From contig CBDAFL010000065.1 in assembly GCA_965195225.1 (NCBI GenBank), positions 1 through 64,000 on the forward strand: 64,000 nt of DNA. Direction: 5' to 3'. The notes under the pieces are model-generated. The model did no database searches. It saw only the letters and a list, made by a program, of their open reading frames with translations, and was not told the origin of the DNA. Shown one piece after another: positions 24,429 to 35,266 of this stretch (position 1 is the stretch's first letter; the number at the start of each line of letters is the position of its first letter). Both the position numbers and the translations under genes were made by a program. Origin of the DNA: JAHIKV01 sp965195225. Lineage in GTDB: Bacteria; Planctomycetota; Planctomycetia; Pirellulales; Thermoguttaceae.

Positions 24429-25553
24429 ATGAACGAACGATTGAAATCGTTGCTGGAGCACCTACACCGCGTCCTCGACGAGGGCCGCCAACGGGAAATC
24501 GAAGATTTGTTTGTGCGCACGCTCAACTGGGAGCGAGTCGGGCGGCTGCCCCTCGTCATGAGCTATCCGCAGAGCGATGAAATGCCGTTTCGTCCTTATC
24601 CTCATTCGGCGGTATTCGACGACCCGGAAAAAATGCTCTACAACGAGTTGGTCCACGCCTTCGACGTCAGCGTTGCCTGCCGCGATCGGCTGAGAGACGA
24701 TCTACCCTGCACGGTGCGCGCGAATTTCGGAACGGTCCTGGTCGCGTCGATGTTCGGGGCGCGAATTCAGCAGGTCGGAGACAATCCGCCCTGGGTAGTA
24801 CACGACGACGGTCGCCCCATCCCACTCGAAGCCGTGCTGGATCACGATCCTTTCGACCTCTCCAAGGGATGGTGTCCGCGAGTGACGGAGACCTACACGG
24901 TTTACAACGACATTCTCGGCGCGTACTCGGACTTGCGGAAAATCATCAAGATCGTGCTACCCGATCTGCAAGGTCCGTTCGACAATCTGGAACTGATCGC
25001 GGGATCGGGGATATTCGCGGAATTGTGTGTCAACGAAACGCTTGTCCGCGGAGCGCTGGAGTCGGTCACCTCCACCCAGATCGCCATGGCGCACCATTTG
25101 AGCCGCATGATTACGGATGGCCCGTCGGGATTTTCGCACCAGCACGCCCACACGATCAAAGGCCGGATACTGCTTCGCAACGATTCGGTCATCATGATGT
25201 CGCCGAGGATGTATCGGGACCAGATTGCCGTACACGACGAGCGCGTTTTGCGCGAGTTCGGCGGCGGCATCCACTGCTGCGGCAACGTCGGCGCCCACGC
25301 CCAAGCGTTTCTGGAGATCGACGGCATCCTCTGCTTGGACCTGGGGCAGCCTGAAATGAACGACTTGGACCGGATATACGCGCTCGCCAAGCCGAAACGG
25401 ATTCCCATCATTCGCGCGGTCGTTTCCGAGGAAGAATTGGTGACCGGTAGCGTACTCGAACGATTTCCCACCGGCGTCACGCTACTGCACAGGGCGCGCT
25501 CGCTGACCGACGCGGCTCGGATCGCCGACGCCTACCGTCGAGCCGTTGGATGA
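24429..25553 (+). CDS. UroD-like (uroporphyrinogen decarboxylase superfamily) protein
   Basis: This 374-residue protein belongs to the divergent UroD/MtaA/CmuA superfamily rather than to classical HemE: it is longer and lacks the early HemE RQAGR signature. HQHAHTIKGR and GGIHCCGNVGAH, with candidate Zn-binding His/Cys, resemble the corrinoid or CoM methyltransferase branch. It could transfer methyl groups from a corrinoid or act on a related substrate. No corrinoid protein is encoded nearby, so the role is open. Confidence 0.82.
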   Translation: MNERLKSLLEHLHRVLDEGRQREIEDLFVRTLNWERVGRLPLVMSYPQSDEMPFRPYPHSAVFDDPEKMLYNELVHAFDVSVACRDRLRDDLPCTVRANFGTVLVASMFGARIQQVGDNPPWVVHDDGRPIPLEAVLDHDPFDLSKGWCPRVTETYTVYNDILGAYSDLRKIIKIVLPDLQGPFDNLELIAGSGIFAELCVNETLVRGALESVTSTQIAMAHHLSRMITDGPSGFSHQHAHTIKGRILLRNDSVIMMSPRMYRDQIAVHDERVLREFGGGIHCCGNVGAHAQAFLEIDGILCLDLGQPEMNDLDRIYALAKPKRIPIIRAVVSEEELVTGSVLERFPTGVTLLHRARSLTDAARIADAYRRAVG

Positions 25554-25575
25554 TCGCGGTGGCGAGAATCGCAAG

Positions 25576-26838
<1,263 letters not shown>

Positions 26839-27090
26839 GGCATGATCCCACCCGTTTCGGGGTGGCTGCGAGTACAACGGCTTGGCAATCGGCGAAATGG
26901 GCGATATGGCTAATGCGCAACGAGTCCCTCGGCACCTCTAAATCGACATTATCGTTGTAATCGGCAAAGTCAACCAAAAACTTGTCTGTTTTCGGTTAAC
27001 CGTCCCTGTGAACGGTTACAAAGCCGACTTGCCTGCCGGCTTTTTGATACGTATAATATACAGCGTGGCATACGTACTGGAGAACCGATC

Positions 27091-27342
27091 ATGACCAAGC
27101 TGACCTTGAGCATTGAAGAGGCTGTCGTTGAAAAGGCCAAGCAGATCGCGGAGGACAACCATACCAGTGTTTCCGCGATGTTCACCCAGTTTGTGGAGTC
27201 TGCCGCGGCCCGCGACAAGCAAGATTTCAAGATCGGCCCGTTGACGCGGAAGCTCAGCGGAATAATCGATTTGCCGCCTAACAAGAGTCAAAAAGAGTTG
27301 CTTGCCGAAGCCCTCGCGGATAAGTACGGGGTCGTGAAGTGA
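27091..27342 (+). CDS. DUF6364-like antitoxin
   Basis: This 83-residue protein begins with a ribbon-helix-helix-like segment (KLTLSIEEAVVEKAKQIAEDNHTSVSAMF) and ends with a toxin-wrapping tail. It matches the DUF6364 antitoxin type that pairs with PIN RNases. It overlaps the toxin gene by 4 nt (GTGA), the usual arrangement. The antitoxin is inferred to bind its own promoter. The 200-bp gap upstream holds only AT-rich sequence. Confidence 0.85.
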   Translation: MTKLTLSIEEAVVEKAKQIAEDNHTSVSAMFTQFVESAAARDKQDFKIGPLTRKLSGIIDLPPNKSQKELLAEALADKYGVVK

Positions 27343-27758
27343 AGGTCTTTTTCGACACCAACATTCTGCTGGACGTGTTGGCCCGGCGCGAGTCGTTTTA
27401 CTCCGATTCGGCAAAGGCTTGGACGTTGGCGGAAACAGGTCGGCTCGAAGGATTCGCATCTACCCTGAGCCTTCCGATCCTTTTCTACTTGCTGTGCCGA
27501 TCAAAGGAACAAAATGTCGCGCGCAAAAGCCTCGGCGTCATACGCGACATCTTCAATCTGGTGTCGCTTGATGTGCGCATCACGAACCAAGCCTTAGACG
27601 CCGACATCGGGGATTTCGAGGACGCGATTCAGTTTTTCAGCGCCGTTTCCATTGGCGCCTCCGTATTGATAACGCGCAACGCCAAGAATTTCCCTGTCGA
27701 CGGCAATGTTGCCATCCAAACGCCGGCCGAATTTCTAGCCACGTACCGTTTCAAATAA
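27339..27758 (+). CDS. PIN-domain toxin (VapC-like endoribonuclease)
   Basis: This 139-residue PIN domain has conserved acidic residues in FFDTNILLDVL (residues 4-14), a mid-domain Asp/Glu in DFEDAIQF, and LITRNAKNFP at the C-terminal strand. It starts with GTG overlapping the antitoxin stop codon. PIN toxins cleave specific RNAs, often tRNA. The pair forms a complete type II module. Confidence 0.88.
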   Translation: MKVFFDTNILLDVLARRESFYSDSAKAWTLAETGRLEGFASTLSLPILFYLLCRSKEQNVARKSLGVIRDIFNLVSLDVRITNQALDADIGDFEDAIQFFSAVSIGASVLITRNAKNFPVDGNVAIQTPAEFLATYRFK

Positions 27759-27770
27759 GAAACGTCGTTC

Positions 27771-29516
27771 TTACCCGGTGAAGAACAAATACGCCGCCAC
27801 GATGGCCGCCAATACGGCCGCCGAGGCGATCACGTCTCCGGTGCCCCAACTGTGTCGGCTGCGCTGCCGCTGATCGTCGCTGAGGGTTCCGAAGGTCAGG
27901 CCGGAAATCCGCTCGTAGTCCGGTGCTTTGGTCAGATAGCTGACCGCGATCATCACCACCACGCAAACGATCAGTATCAAAATGCTGTAATACTGAAAAA
28001 ACGTATGGTTGAGGATCCACAGCAACGAACCTTCCGTGTAACTGAAGCCGTCGATCAACTTCACGGGCGTATCAATGGCCAGCCGGAATAGCCCCATTAG
28101 GAACCCGACGACCAACGCCGCCAGACATCCGTGGCCGTTGAGCCGTTTCCAGAAGACGCCCAGGAAGAAGACCACGAAGATCGGCGGCGCCAGATACCCT
28201 TGGACCCCCTGCAAGTAGTCGTAAAGCCCGCGGCCGCCCTGGATAACCGGTATCCACGCCAGCCCGATCAGCACCATTACCGCCGTTGCGATCCGCCCGA
28301 TCCACACCAGGCGGTGCTGCGGGGTGTTCGGCCTCAGGCGGGAGTAGAAGTCCATCGTGAAGAGCGTGGCGGAGGCGTTGAACACTCCGGCCAGCGAACT
28401 CATCAGCGCCGCCAGCAGCCCGGCCACGACGATCCCCCGCACACCCTGCGGCAGTATCGTGGCGACCAGCAGCGGAAAGGCCGCTTGGGCCTCCTCGCGG
28501 ATGACTTGTCCATCGGGGCCAATCAACCTGTCGCTGATGGCTTCGACTTTCCCGCTGGTCGCCAGCGCGAAGCAGATCATGCCGGGGATAATGAAAATGA
28601 ACACCGGCAGTAGCTTAAGCATCGCGGCGAAGATCGAACCGCGACGAGCCTCGGTTTCGTTCGGCGCACCCAGGGTGCGCTGTACGATGTACTGATCGGT
28701 ACACCAGTACCATAGCCCGCACACCGGCGCGCAAATCACCATGCCCAGCCAGGGATAATTGTCGTTGAAGTACCAAGCCATTCGGCCTGATTCCTTGACC
28801 GGTTCCCAGGTGGCCTCCATGCCGGCCGGCACCAGCGGCCGCCAGAGGTTGAACATTTCGGAGTCGCACCACACCCGTAGTTCCGACCAGCCGCCGAGCG
28901 CTTGTAGACCAAAGAAGGTCACCAGCACCGCGCCGACAATCAACACCAGCGTTTGCAGGGCCTCGGTATAGGCCACCGCCCGAAAGCCGCCGAGGATGGT
29001 GTATGCTCCGGTCATCACGATCACCAGGATCGAGCCGACCCAGAAGCTGTCCAACGGGCCGATTCGCAGCTCCGGCAGTAGGACGGAGAACACGATTCCG
29101 CCGGCGAAAATACCCACCGCGATCTTTGTCAACACGTAGGCCACCAGGGAGATCAGCGAAAGAAGCCAGCGGCTGGCGGGGCTGAATCGCCTTTCGAGGA
29201 ACTCCGGCATCGTGAACACCCGCGACCGCATGTAAAAGGGGGCCATCACCCAGCCCAAGATCAACAGACACCATGCGTGCAATTCGTAATGGGCCATTGC
29301 CACGCCGTCGGTGCAGCCGGAGCCGGCCAGTCCCACCAGATGTTCCGAACCGATGTTCGAGGCGAAGATTGACGCCCCGACGATGAACCAGCCCAGGTTC
29401 CGTCCGGCAAGGAAGTAGTCGTCGGCGGTGTTGCGCCCCTTGCGGACACAGTACCACGTCAGCCCCAGCAAGGCAGCGAAATAAAGACCTACCATACCCC
29501 AGTCCAAAGCAGTCAT
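27771..29516 (-). CDS. Sodium:solute symporter (SSS/SGLT family)
   Basis: This 581-residue protein has about 14 transmembrane helices. ASNIGSEHLVGLAGSG near residue 55 is the SGLT-type sodium-site signature. VAYTEALQTLVLIVG and the cytoplasmic RPNTPQHRLVWIGR are also family-like. It probably imports a sugar or similar solute with Na+. The ATG at 29516 is preferred to the TTG at 29519 because GGGAG lies 8-9 nt upstream. It has no co-transcribed catabolic gene. Confidence 0.93.
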   Translation of the reverse strand: MTALDWGMVGLYFAALLGLTWYCVRKGRNTADDYFLAGRNLGWFIVGASIFASNIGSEHLVGLAGSGCTDGVAMAHYELHAWCLLILGWVMAPFYMRSRVFTMPEFLERRFSPASRWLLSLISLVAYVLTKIAVGIFAGGIVFSVLLPELRIGPLDSFWVGSILVIVMTGAYTILGGFRAVAYTEALQTLVLIVGAVLVTFFGLQALGGWSELRVWCDSEMFNLWRPLVPAGMEATWEPVKESGRMAWYFNDNYPWLGMVICAPVCGLWYWCTDQYIVQRTLGAPNETEARRGSIFAAMLKLLPVFIFIIPGMICFALATSGKVEAISDRLIGPDGQVIREEAQAAFPLLVATILPQGVRGIVVAGLLAALMSSLAGVFNASATLFTMDFYSRLRPNTPQHRLVWIGRIATAVMVLIGLAWIPVIQGGRGLYDYLQGVQGYLAPPIFVVFFLGVFWKRLNGHGCLAALVVGFLMGLFRLAIDTPVKLIDGFSYTEGSLLWILNHTFFQYYSILILIVCVVVMIAVSYLTKAPDYERISGLTFGTLSDDQRQRSRHSWGTGDVIASAAVLAAIVAAYLFFTG

Positions 29517-29608
29517 CAATCAAGCTCCCTATACAACGGCGGGCAATTCATGTTGAACAATCGTGGGCGAGACGAATTGGTCCCACCGCCAACGAAACGA
29601 AATTTATA

Positions 29609-29742
<134 letters not shown>

Positions 29743-30007
29743 AAGGACAGAAACCGGCGAGCGCCCCTCGGAAGTAGGGCGGACGACGAGAATCGCCGTT
29801 CGCAGTCTACCGCAAGCTCCCCGTCAAGTAAATTGGGGGTCTCCGAGAACTAACCCTTGTAGGAAGCGACTCCAGTCGCCGATTACGGGGTATTGCACCA
29901 CTGCCATTGGCGTCTGGAGACGCCTCCGACAATTGAACGATAGTTTTTCAACAAGCTGTTAGATGAAGCTGTTAGATGTCGCGTCAGGAGGATAACTTGA
30001 TGATTAT

Positions 30008-30040
30008 TGGGTGGCACTGGCGTCTCGCCAGTGCCACCCA
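30008..30040. repeat. 15-bp-arm palindrome (GGGTGGCACTGGCG family)
   Basis: Perfect arms with a 3-nt loop. A related degenerate copy is at about 14486-14542. Nothing else is recognisable up to the gene at 30278. Confidence 0.8.
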
Positions 30041-30277
30041 CAAATACAACCGCAATGATATCCTCAGGCGTTCACACATATTATTGAATCGCGGCATCGA
30101 GTCTAGCAAGGCGACCCGTCGGACAAAACACCCCCCGGTGGTCGTATTTTCGCCCGTCCAACGCTGTCGGCGGGGGTTCCTGGGTGGAATTCTTGCGCCG
30201 ATTATGGCATACTACCGTTTGTCGGGCCTATTTTCTTATCCAATATCCACGGTAGCTTTTCTGTTGGAGGTGCGGGC

Positions 30278-32686
30278 ATGGCAGACAAGAGAGACGTTTT
30301 CGACAATGAGCCTTTGTCGCGCAACAACGAACCCCGGCTGTCGCACGCGCTAGACAAAGGACCAGCCCCGAACAGCATCGGCGAGGCGCCAGTCGGGAAG
30401 AGAAGAGCGAAATCGAAGCAAGTTCCGTGGTTTAAGAACCCCGAGGTGGTCAAGGTGATGGTGGCCGGCGCGGTGGTGCTGGTGGTGGTGCTGATCGTTC
30501 TCGTTTGGCAGTTTGGATTATTCGACAGTTCAAGTCAGTCGAAACCGCTGGTTGCCGCCGCGCAGCCGACCCCCCCACCGACCCTCGAGCAGCAGCAGCA
30601 GAACCCACAACTGCCGTCGCCGGAGGCTCAACCCACGCTGCCCGAGCAGAAACCAGTGCAAGAGCCGCCTGTCGAGGAACCGCCTCAGGAGCAGAAGCCG
30701 CCCTTGCCCGAGAATGTCGCCGACTGGAAGGCGGACGACTACTTCCGCGCGCGGCGTGAGAACGATCCGAAACTGCTGGAGGCGGTCGCTTATTTGGGCA
30801 AAACGTTCCCCGGCAAAAAGCCCGCGGCCGAAGGGTTGACCAAGTTGCTGAAGCCGCTTCCGCCCGAAAAGCCGGCGGAGCAACCCACCCCCGGCCAGAA
30901 TCCTCCAGTCGCTCCTGGCGCGACACAACCGGTCAACCCCGGCATTGCGCCGCCCGGCGTGCGGGAATTTGAACCCCCTGGCGCACCAGGTATTATGCAG
31001 CCTCCTCCGGGCGGTCTGCTCCCTCCGAACATCAATCGGCCCATTCCCGGCATGTCTCCTTACAATCAGGGAAACCTGGCGGGGCTGGTCGAAGCCATCG
31101 TCACCGCGCTGGGCAACAACGGCAGCGAGGTAGCCCAAAACACGATCGAACAAGTCCTCTCCGGCACGTTTAAGACGGACGACGACAAAGCGGCGGTTGA
31201 GGCGGCGTTGAAGGCGCTCTTGGCCCATCCCGGCCAGGAGAACGACGCCTTGATGCGCCGCGTTCTGACCGAGCCTAACGTCCTTCGCCCCTCCGACCGC
31301 CAAGGGCCGTGGCCCGCGAAGGAATTGCAGGCCAAGGCGCTCGAGTTGACCAAGCAGTCCGCCTCCAGCGGACTCCGCCTCGAATTGGCCAAGGCCCTGG
31401 TCGAACATCGCGTGAAACTGGACCCCAAGGATCCGATGCATGAGTTCCTCCTGGCTTCCGATCCGCTCAATTGCAGCGCACAGTTGACGTTTTACGAGGA
31501 GGGCCACCCAACCCCGGAACTGAATACAAGATTGGAAGATCAGTTTTTGGAATACAGTTCGTTTGCAATGGCCCGATATTTGGGCATTCCCGACAAGTTT
31601 AAGCAGTCCACCTCCGGCGTCGGCGTTCCCGGCATGCACGCGGGACGGCCGGGCGGGTTGATCGGCGGGTTCGACATGCCCGGCGATCGGTTGCCCAAGC
31701 CCAAACTCGCTCCTGGCACGTCGGTCGGTCCTTCTACGAAACCCGGCGGAAAAGTCGGCGTTGGGGAGGATGAGCCAAATGAAGAGAATCCGGCGCCGCG
31801 GGTGGCCGCCGGACTGTGGTCCCAAGGATTCCTCGCCTTACTGGAGCCGAAGCTGACCACTCGCGCCCTGGACTCGTTGGATAAAAAGCCGAAGTTGGTG
31901 ATGTTGGCCGGCACGATCCCCCAGGACTCCACCCGCGCATTGCTCAATAAGCTGTTACGCAAGCGTTGGAGCGAGGGACCGAAGGCCCTGGAAACCGCCG
32001 GCCTGACCGGGAATGTCGTTACCGATCCCGGGCTGTTGACGTTGGTGAAAATGCTGCATCGTAGAGGTTCCAAGGCGGCAGCCCGAGGTACGCCAAGAGC
32101 GCCGCGTCCCGCCGGGGGCACCATCAACAAGCGCATTGAAGAGGCCCAAAAGAAACAGCAAACCGCGGAGGAGTGGATGGACCTCTCTTCCAAAATGGTC
32201 GCCGTGTGGTGTAATCGGTTCCACGCCGTCACACAGGCCCGGCAGAAGGCCGCCGAGGATTCGGAGACCGACTCCTTGACGGTCCCGCTAAAGCTGCCCA
32301 AGGGCTTCGAGTTAAGTCGCAATGCCAGAGTGACCGCCTCTTTCCACTTGGTCTGGCCGGACGAAGCGCCGCCGGAGATTGCCAAGCTCACCCCCGGTTG
32401 GCTGGAGGTGTATTACGTCCGCGTCGAGGAGGTCAACAAACTGCGGACGGCCACGGCCTATTACAGCCGGCAAGCCGATCTCCGATCGTCCGACGCCCGG
32501 ACCATCGACAAGAGCACCTGGTTTGACAACGTCCGGATAGGCTCGCAAAAAGACCGGCGTCGATCGCTTGACGTGCTGATTACGCCCCCCGAGAACTACG
32601 TCCCCGCCGACAAGCCCAGGGACGAGGACGAAACCGATTTGGTCATCGAAATCCTGTCGGTCGAGATCAAAGATCCGACGAAGTAG
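30278..32686 (+). CDS. Large single-pass membrane protein with proline-rich linker
   Basis: This 802-residue protein has a charged cytoplasmic N-terminus of about 55 residues and one transmembrane helix at about 62-84 (VMVAGAVVLVVVLIVLVWQF). A Pro/Gln/Glu-rich linker follows (about 95-150, and again about 200-270), then a helical C-terminal region rich in Lys and Glu with no recognised domain. It has no catalytic motif that I can see. A planctomycete-specific envelope or scaffolding protein is the most that can be inferred. The ATG follows GGAGG with 7-8 nt spacing. Confidence 0.85.
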   Translation: MADKRDVFDNEPLSRNNEPRLSHALDKGPAPNSIGEAPVGKRRAKSKQVPWFKNPEVVKVMVAGAVVLVVVLIVLVWQFGLFDSSSQSKPLVAAAQPTPPPTLEQQQQNPQLPSPEAQPTLPEQKPVQEPPVEEPPQEQKPPLPENVADWKADDYFRARRENDPKLLEAVAYLGKTFPGKKPAAEGLTKLLKPLPPEKPAEQPTPGQNPPVAPGATQPVNPGIAPPGVREFEPPGAPGIMQPPPGGLLPPNINRPIPGMSPYNQGNLAGLVEAIVTALGNNGSEVAQNTIEQVLSGTFKTDDDKAAVEAALKALLAHPGQENDALMRRVLTEPNVLRPSDRQGPWPAKELQAKALELTKQSASSGLRLELAKALVEHRVKLDPKDPMHEFLLASDPLNCSAQLTFYEEGHPTPELNTRLEDQFLEYSSFAMARYLGIPDKFKQSTSGVGVPGMHAGRPGGLIGGFDMPGDRLPKPKLAPGTSVGPSTKPGGKVGVGEDEPNEENPAPRVAAGLWSQGFLALLEPKLTTRALDSLDKKPKLVMLAGTIPQDSTRALLNKLLRKRWSEGPKALETAGLTGNVVTDPGLLTLVKMLHRRGSKAAARGTPRAPRPAGGTINKRIEEAQKKQQTAEEWMDLSSKMVAVWCNRFHAVTQARQKAAEDSETDSLTVPLKLPKGFELSRNARVTASFHLVWPDEAPPEIAKLTPGWLEVYYVRVEEVNKLRTATAYYSRQADLRSSDARTIDKSTWFDNVRIGSQKDRRRSLDVLITPPENYVPADKPRDEDETDLVIEILSVEIKDPTK

Positions 32687-32826
32687 CGGGGGAAAAGGGG
32701 ACGGATACGAGTCGGCCCCTTGTTCCCGCGTCCAATCAGCGAGGCTACGTTTCCACGGCGAGAAAGCCCCGGGATCCCCATGTGTGGTACTTTCCGTTTT
32801 TCCTGATCGTGAACGGCTCTCCGAGG

Positions 32827-33882
32827 TTAATCTTCAATACGCAGCAGAAACCGGCCGATTCCGCCGTCGCCGCGAACTTTCGATGGCTCGATGTCGTGGG
32901 ACAACGCCGTGCCTCCATAGTAGAACCAGTACGTGCCCGGCTTCTCTCCCGGTATCGCGCCCGTGGCGACATAGATGCCCTTGCTGTCGAACCCCTTGCC
33001 CAAATCCAAAAGGGGCTTGCGTCCCAGACGGCGAAACTGCTTGCCGTCCCGGCTGAACGCCGCGTACACCAACGAGGTTCCGTCCTTCGCGAAATAGCCC
33101 GACGGAAACATCAGGTACAGATCGTCTTTGATCTTTGTCGTCGCCGAGTTGTAAAACTGAAAGTCGCTCGGATCGTCCTTGTCGGGCTTCAGGATCACAA
33201 CCGGATCGGGAAAACCTCCAAACGTGGTCGACTCGGTGTAGCCGACAACGCGTTTGCCCGTATAGGGTCGATCGCTCCACCCGCTCCACATCCGCACGTA
33301 AAGCCGGTAGACGTCGCCGTCATGAATACAGATATTCCCCGTGTCCGAGTTCTTTTTGAGCAAGAACTCGTCCAACACTTTCCATCGGAGTCCGTCCGGC
33401 GAGGTCGCGCCAAAAACCCACCACTCCCGCTGTGGATAGACCATGCGGGCGCCCACCCCCTTGTATCGCTCCGCCGCCGGCGCATTTTCGTCGTAGATGA
33501 TAGTGACGAGGTTATGACTAAACATAAGGATATTGTTGTCCTTATTGCCCTTGTAGGAATAGATGCCGAGCGCGGGTTTTTCCCAATGGATGCCATCCTT
33601 CGAGCGGGCGTAGCAGAGATAGCAGTCGTTGTCGTCGCGATAGCCATGGTCGAAGGCGACGTACCAGAGATGCCACTGGTCTCCGACCCGCAGAACCTGG
33701 TCGCAGCCGATGGATCTCTCCTCCCAGGGGCGATCGGCCTTCAGCAGCGGCTCGGTGGTCCGCTCCAGGACGGTGAGCACCGGCGCCTTTCCGTCTTCGC
33801 CCGCCACGGCGACGCGCACCGGCGCGGCCGCCAAGAGAATGACGCAAAAGACAAAGACGATGCTCCGCTTGTTGGTAATCAT
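32827..33882 (-). CDS. Secreted five-bladed beta-propeller protein (GH43/GH32-like)
   Basis: This 351-residue protein has a signal peptide (cleavage near APVRVAVAG). Repeated WxLWYVAF, YLCYARSKDGIHWEKP, WWVFGATSPDGLRWKV and KTYWFYYGG-type strands are typical of GH43/GH32/GH117-like propellers. The catalytic acid triad was not located with confidence. It probably binds or trims polysaccharide in the periplasm or outside the cell. It overlaps nothing and stands alone between two unrelated genes. Confidence 0.8.
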   Translation of the reverse strand: MITNKRSIVFVFCVILLAAAPVRVAVAGEDGKAPVLTVLERTTEPLLKADRPWEERSIGCDQVLRVGDQWHLWYVAFDHGYRDDNDCYLCYARSKDGIHWEKPALGIYSYKGNKDNNILMFSHNLVTIIYDENAPAAERYKGVGARMVYPQREWWVFGATSPDGLRWKVLDEFLLKKNSDTGNICIHDGDVYRLYVRMWSGWSDRPYTGKRVVGYTESTTFGGFPDPVVILKPDKDDPSDFQFYNSATTKIKDDLYLMFPSGYFAKDGTSLVYAAFSRDGKQFRRLGRKPLLDLGKGFDSKGIYVATGAIPGEKPGTYWFYYGGTALSHDIEPSKVRGDGGIGRFLLRIED

Positions 33883-34018
33883 GGTTCGTTTTCCTTGGTG
33901 AGGGTGGTCGGAAGCCGCGTCAAACTAAGTGGAGGAATTTTGGGTGGCAGAATATGTGCAACTTATTATGATGCGGCTTCTTGGTAGGTAGGGTGTGTGC
34001 TTACCCGCACGCGGTTGG

Positions 34019-35038
34019 CTAGAACGCCTTTCCGTCGATCGTCAAACCGTCCTTGCGGTTGCCCAGCCGGTAATGCGTTTCCACATCGATCGAGTAGTTT
34101 ATGAACTGCACCGAGCCGTCGCAGAAGGCCATGTGGAGGCCGTTGGAATGGGCACTGCCGAAACCCAATCCCTGTGAGTAGCCGGTTTGGTCCTGCCTCG
34201 GCTGAAACGCCACGTTGTTAGTGGTCCATCGTAACGTGTCGCAGTCCCAGCCGCTATTCCAACCCTGGTCATCGCAACCGTTCAGTCCGTTGTCATAGTG
34301 GTCTGGAAAGAGGTACTTTTCCCCCGCCAAGTAGGTGTTGCTGGTGCCATCGGTAATTGAGGATATGAGCGTTTCGCTGCGAGTGTAGAAGATGCCACCG
34401 AGGTCGGGCGTTCCGCTAATGGTCGTCGCCCAGTCGCTGGCGCTCAGGGCGTCGCCGGCCGCAACGGAAGCCGGAACGTTCATCCCACTTGTGGGAGGAA
34501 AGACTCCGCCGGACCCGGCGTAGTCGCTGCGACCCAGCACCGTGGGTTGGGGATCGGGGAGGTTGTAGTAAGGAGAAAAGGTGTGAAGGGCCGGAAACGG
34601 GTAGGCGATTGCGGGGCGACGGCTGGGACAATTGAAATTTGCCATGGGCGTTGATACGCACACGTTCATTTTCTGCCGGTCCCCGTCGGCGCCCAGGTCG
34701 TGCAACGCGATCTGCTCCATGTAGGGGAGGATATTGTAGAGCCAGCCGCCGGGTTGCCGTTTATCGAATCCTCGCGTCGGTTCGCCGGCGAAAGTAGCAT
34801 ACCAACCGGCCGTCGGCAGAAACCCCTGTATCTCTTCGTGATTGAGGCAGGCCAGACTGATCTGTTTCAGATGGTTGCTGCACTGCACCCGCCGGGCCGC
34901 CTCGCGGGCCGCCTGCACCGCCGGCAGCAACAGCGCGATCAAAATGCCGATGATCGTGATCACGACCAAAAGCTCCACCAAGGTGAAGGCGGTGGATTTC
35001 TGATTTCTGATTTCTGATTTCTGATTGTTTTGAAACAT
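34019..35038 (-). CDS. DUF1559 prepilin-like secreted protein
   Basis: This 339-residue protein has a type IV prepilin leader (FTLVELLVVITIIGILIALLLPAVQAAREAARR) and the DUF1559 body ending in HSNGLHMAFCDGSVQFI. DUF1559 is highly expanded in planctomycetes. The start at 35038 follows a good AGGAGG site. The leader residues EIRNQKS come from a tandem ATTTCTGATTTCTG repeat at about 34995-35026. It is presumed to be a pseudopilin of a type II secretion or pilus-like apparatus. Confidence 0.93.
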   Translation of the reverse strand: MFQNNQKSEIRNQKSTAFTLVELLVVITIIGILIALLLPAVQAAREAARRVQCSNHLKQISLACLNHEEIQGFLPTAGWYATFAGEPTRGFDKRQPGGWLYNILPYMEQIALHDLGADGDRQKMNVCVSTPMANFNCPSRRPAIAYPFPALHTFSPYYNLPDPQPTVLGRSDYAGSGGVFPPTSGMNVPASVAAGDALSASDWATTISGTPDLGGIFYTRSETLISSITDGTSNTYLAGEKYLFPDHYDNGLNGCDDQGWNSGWDCDTLRWTTNNVAFQPRQDQTGYSQGLGFGSAHSNGLHMAFCDGSVQFINYSIDVETHYRLGNRKDGLTIDGKAF

Positions 35039-35266
35039 CGCCGGCCTCCTGACTGAACGGAACAAATACCTGAAATACACCTCAAAAATCTCACGCTAAG
35101 GCGCAAAGACAACAAAGAATCCGCTCCCTTCGCGCCTCAGCGCCCTTGCGTGAGTTTTTGTGCTTCCGAGAATGACCGGCGCTCCGAGCGTCGTCACGAA
35201 AACCATTCGTGACGACGCCGGAAAAGCGCCAGTCAAATCAGAAATCATACATCCTAAATCATAAAT

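Noticed and set aside
27016..27459. Minus-strand frame opposite the antitoxin/toxin genes
   Set aside because: Antisense of the well-supported DUF6364/PIN pair; no domain of its own.
34995..35030. Short tandem repeat as a CRISPR-like array
   Set aside because: Units are about 9 bp with no spacers and lie in the start of a coding gene.
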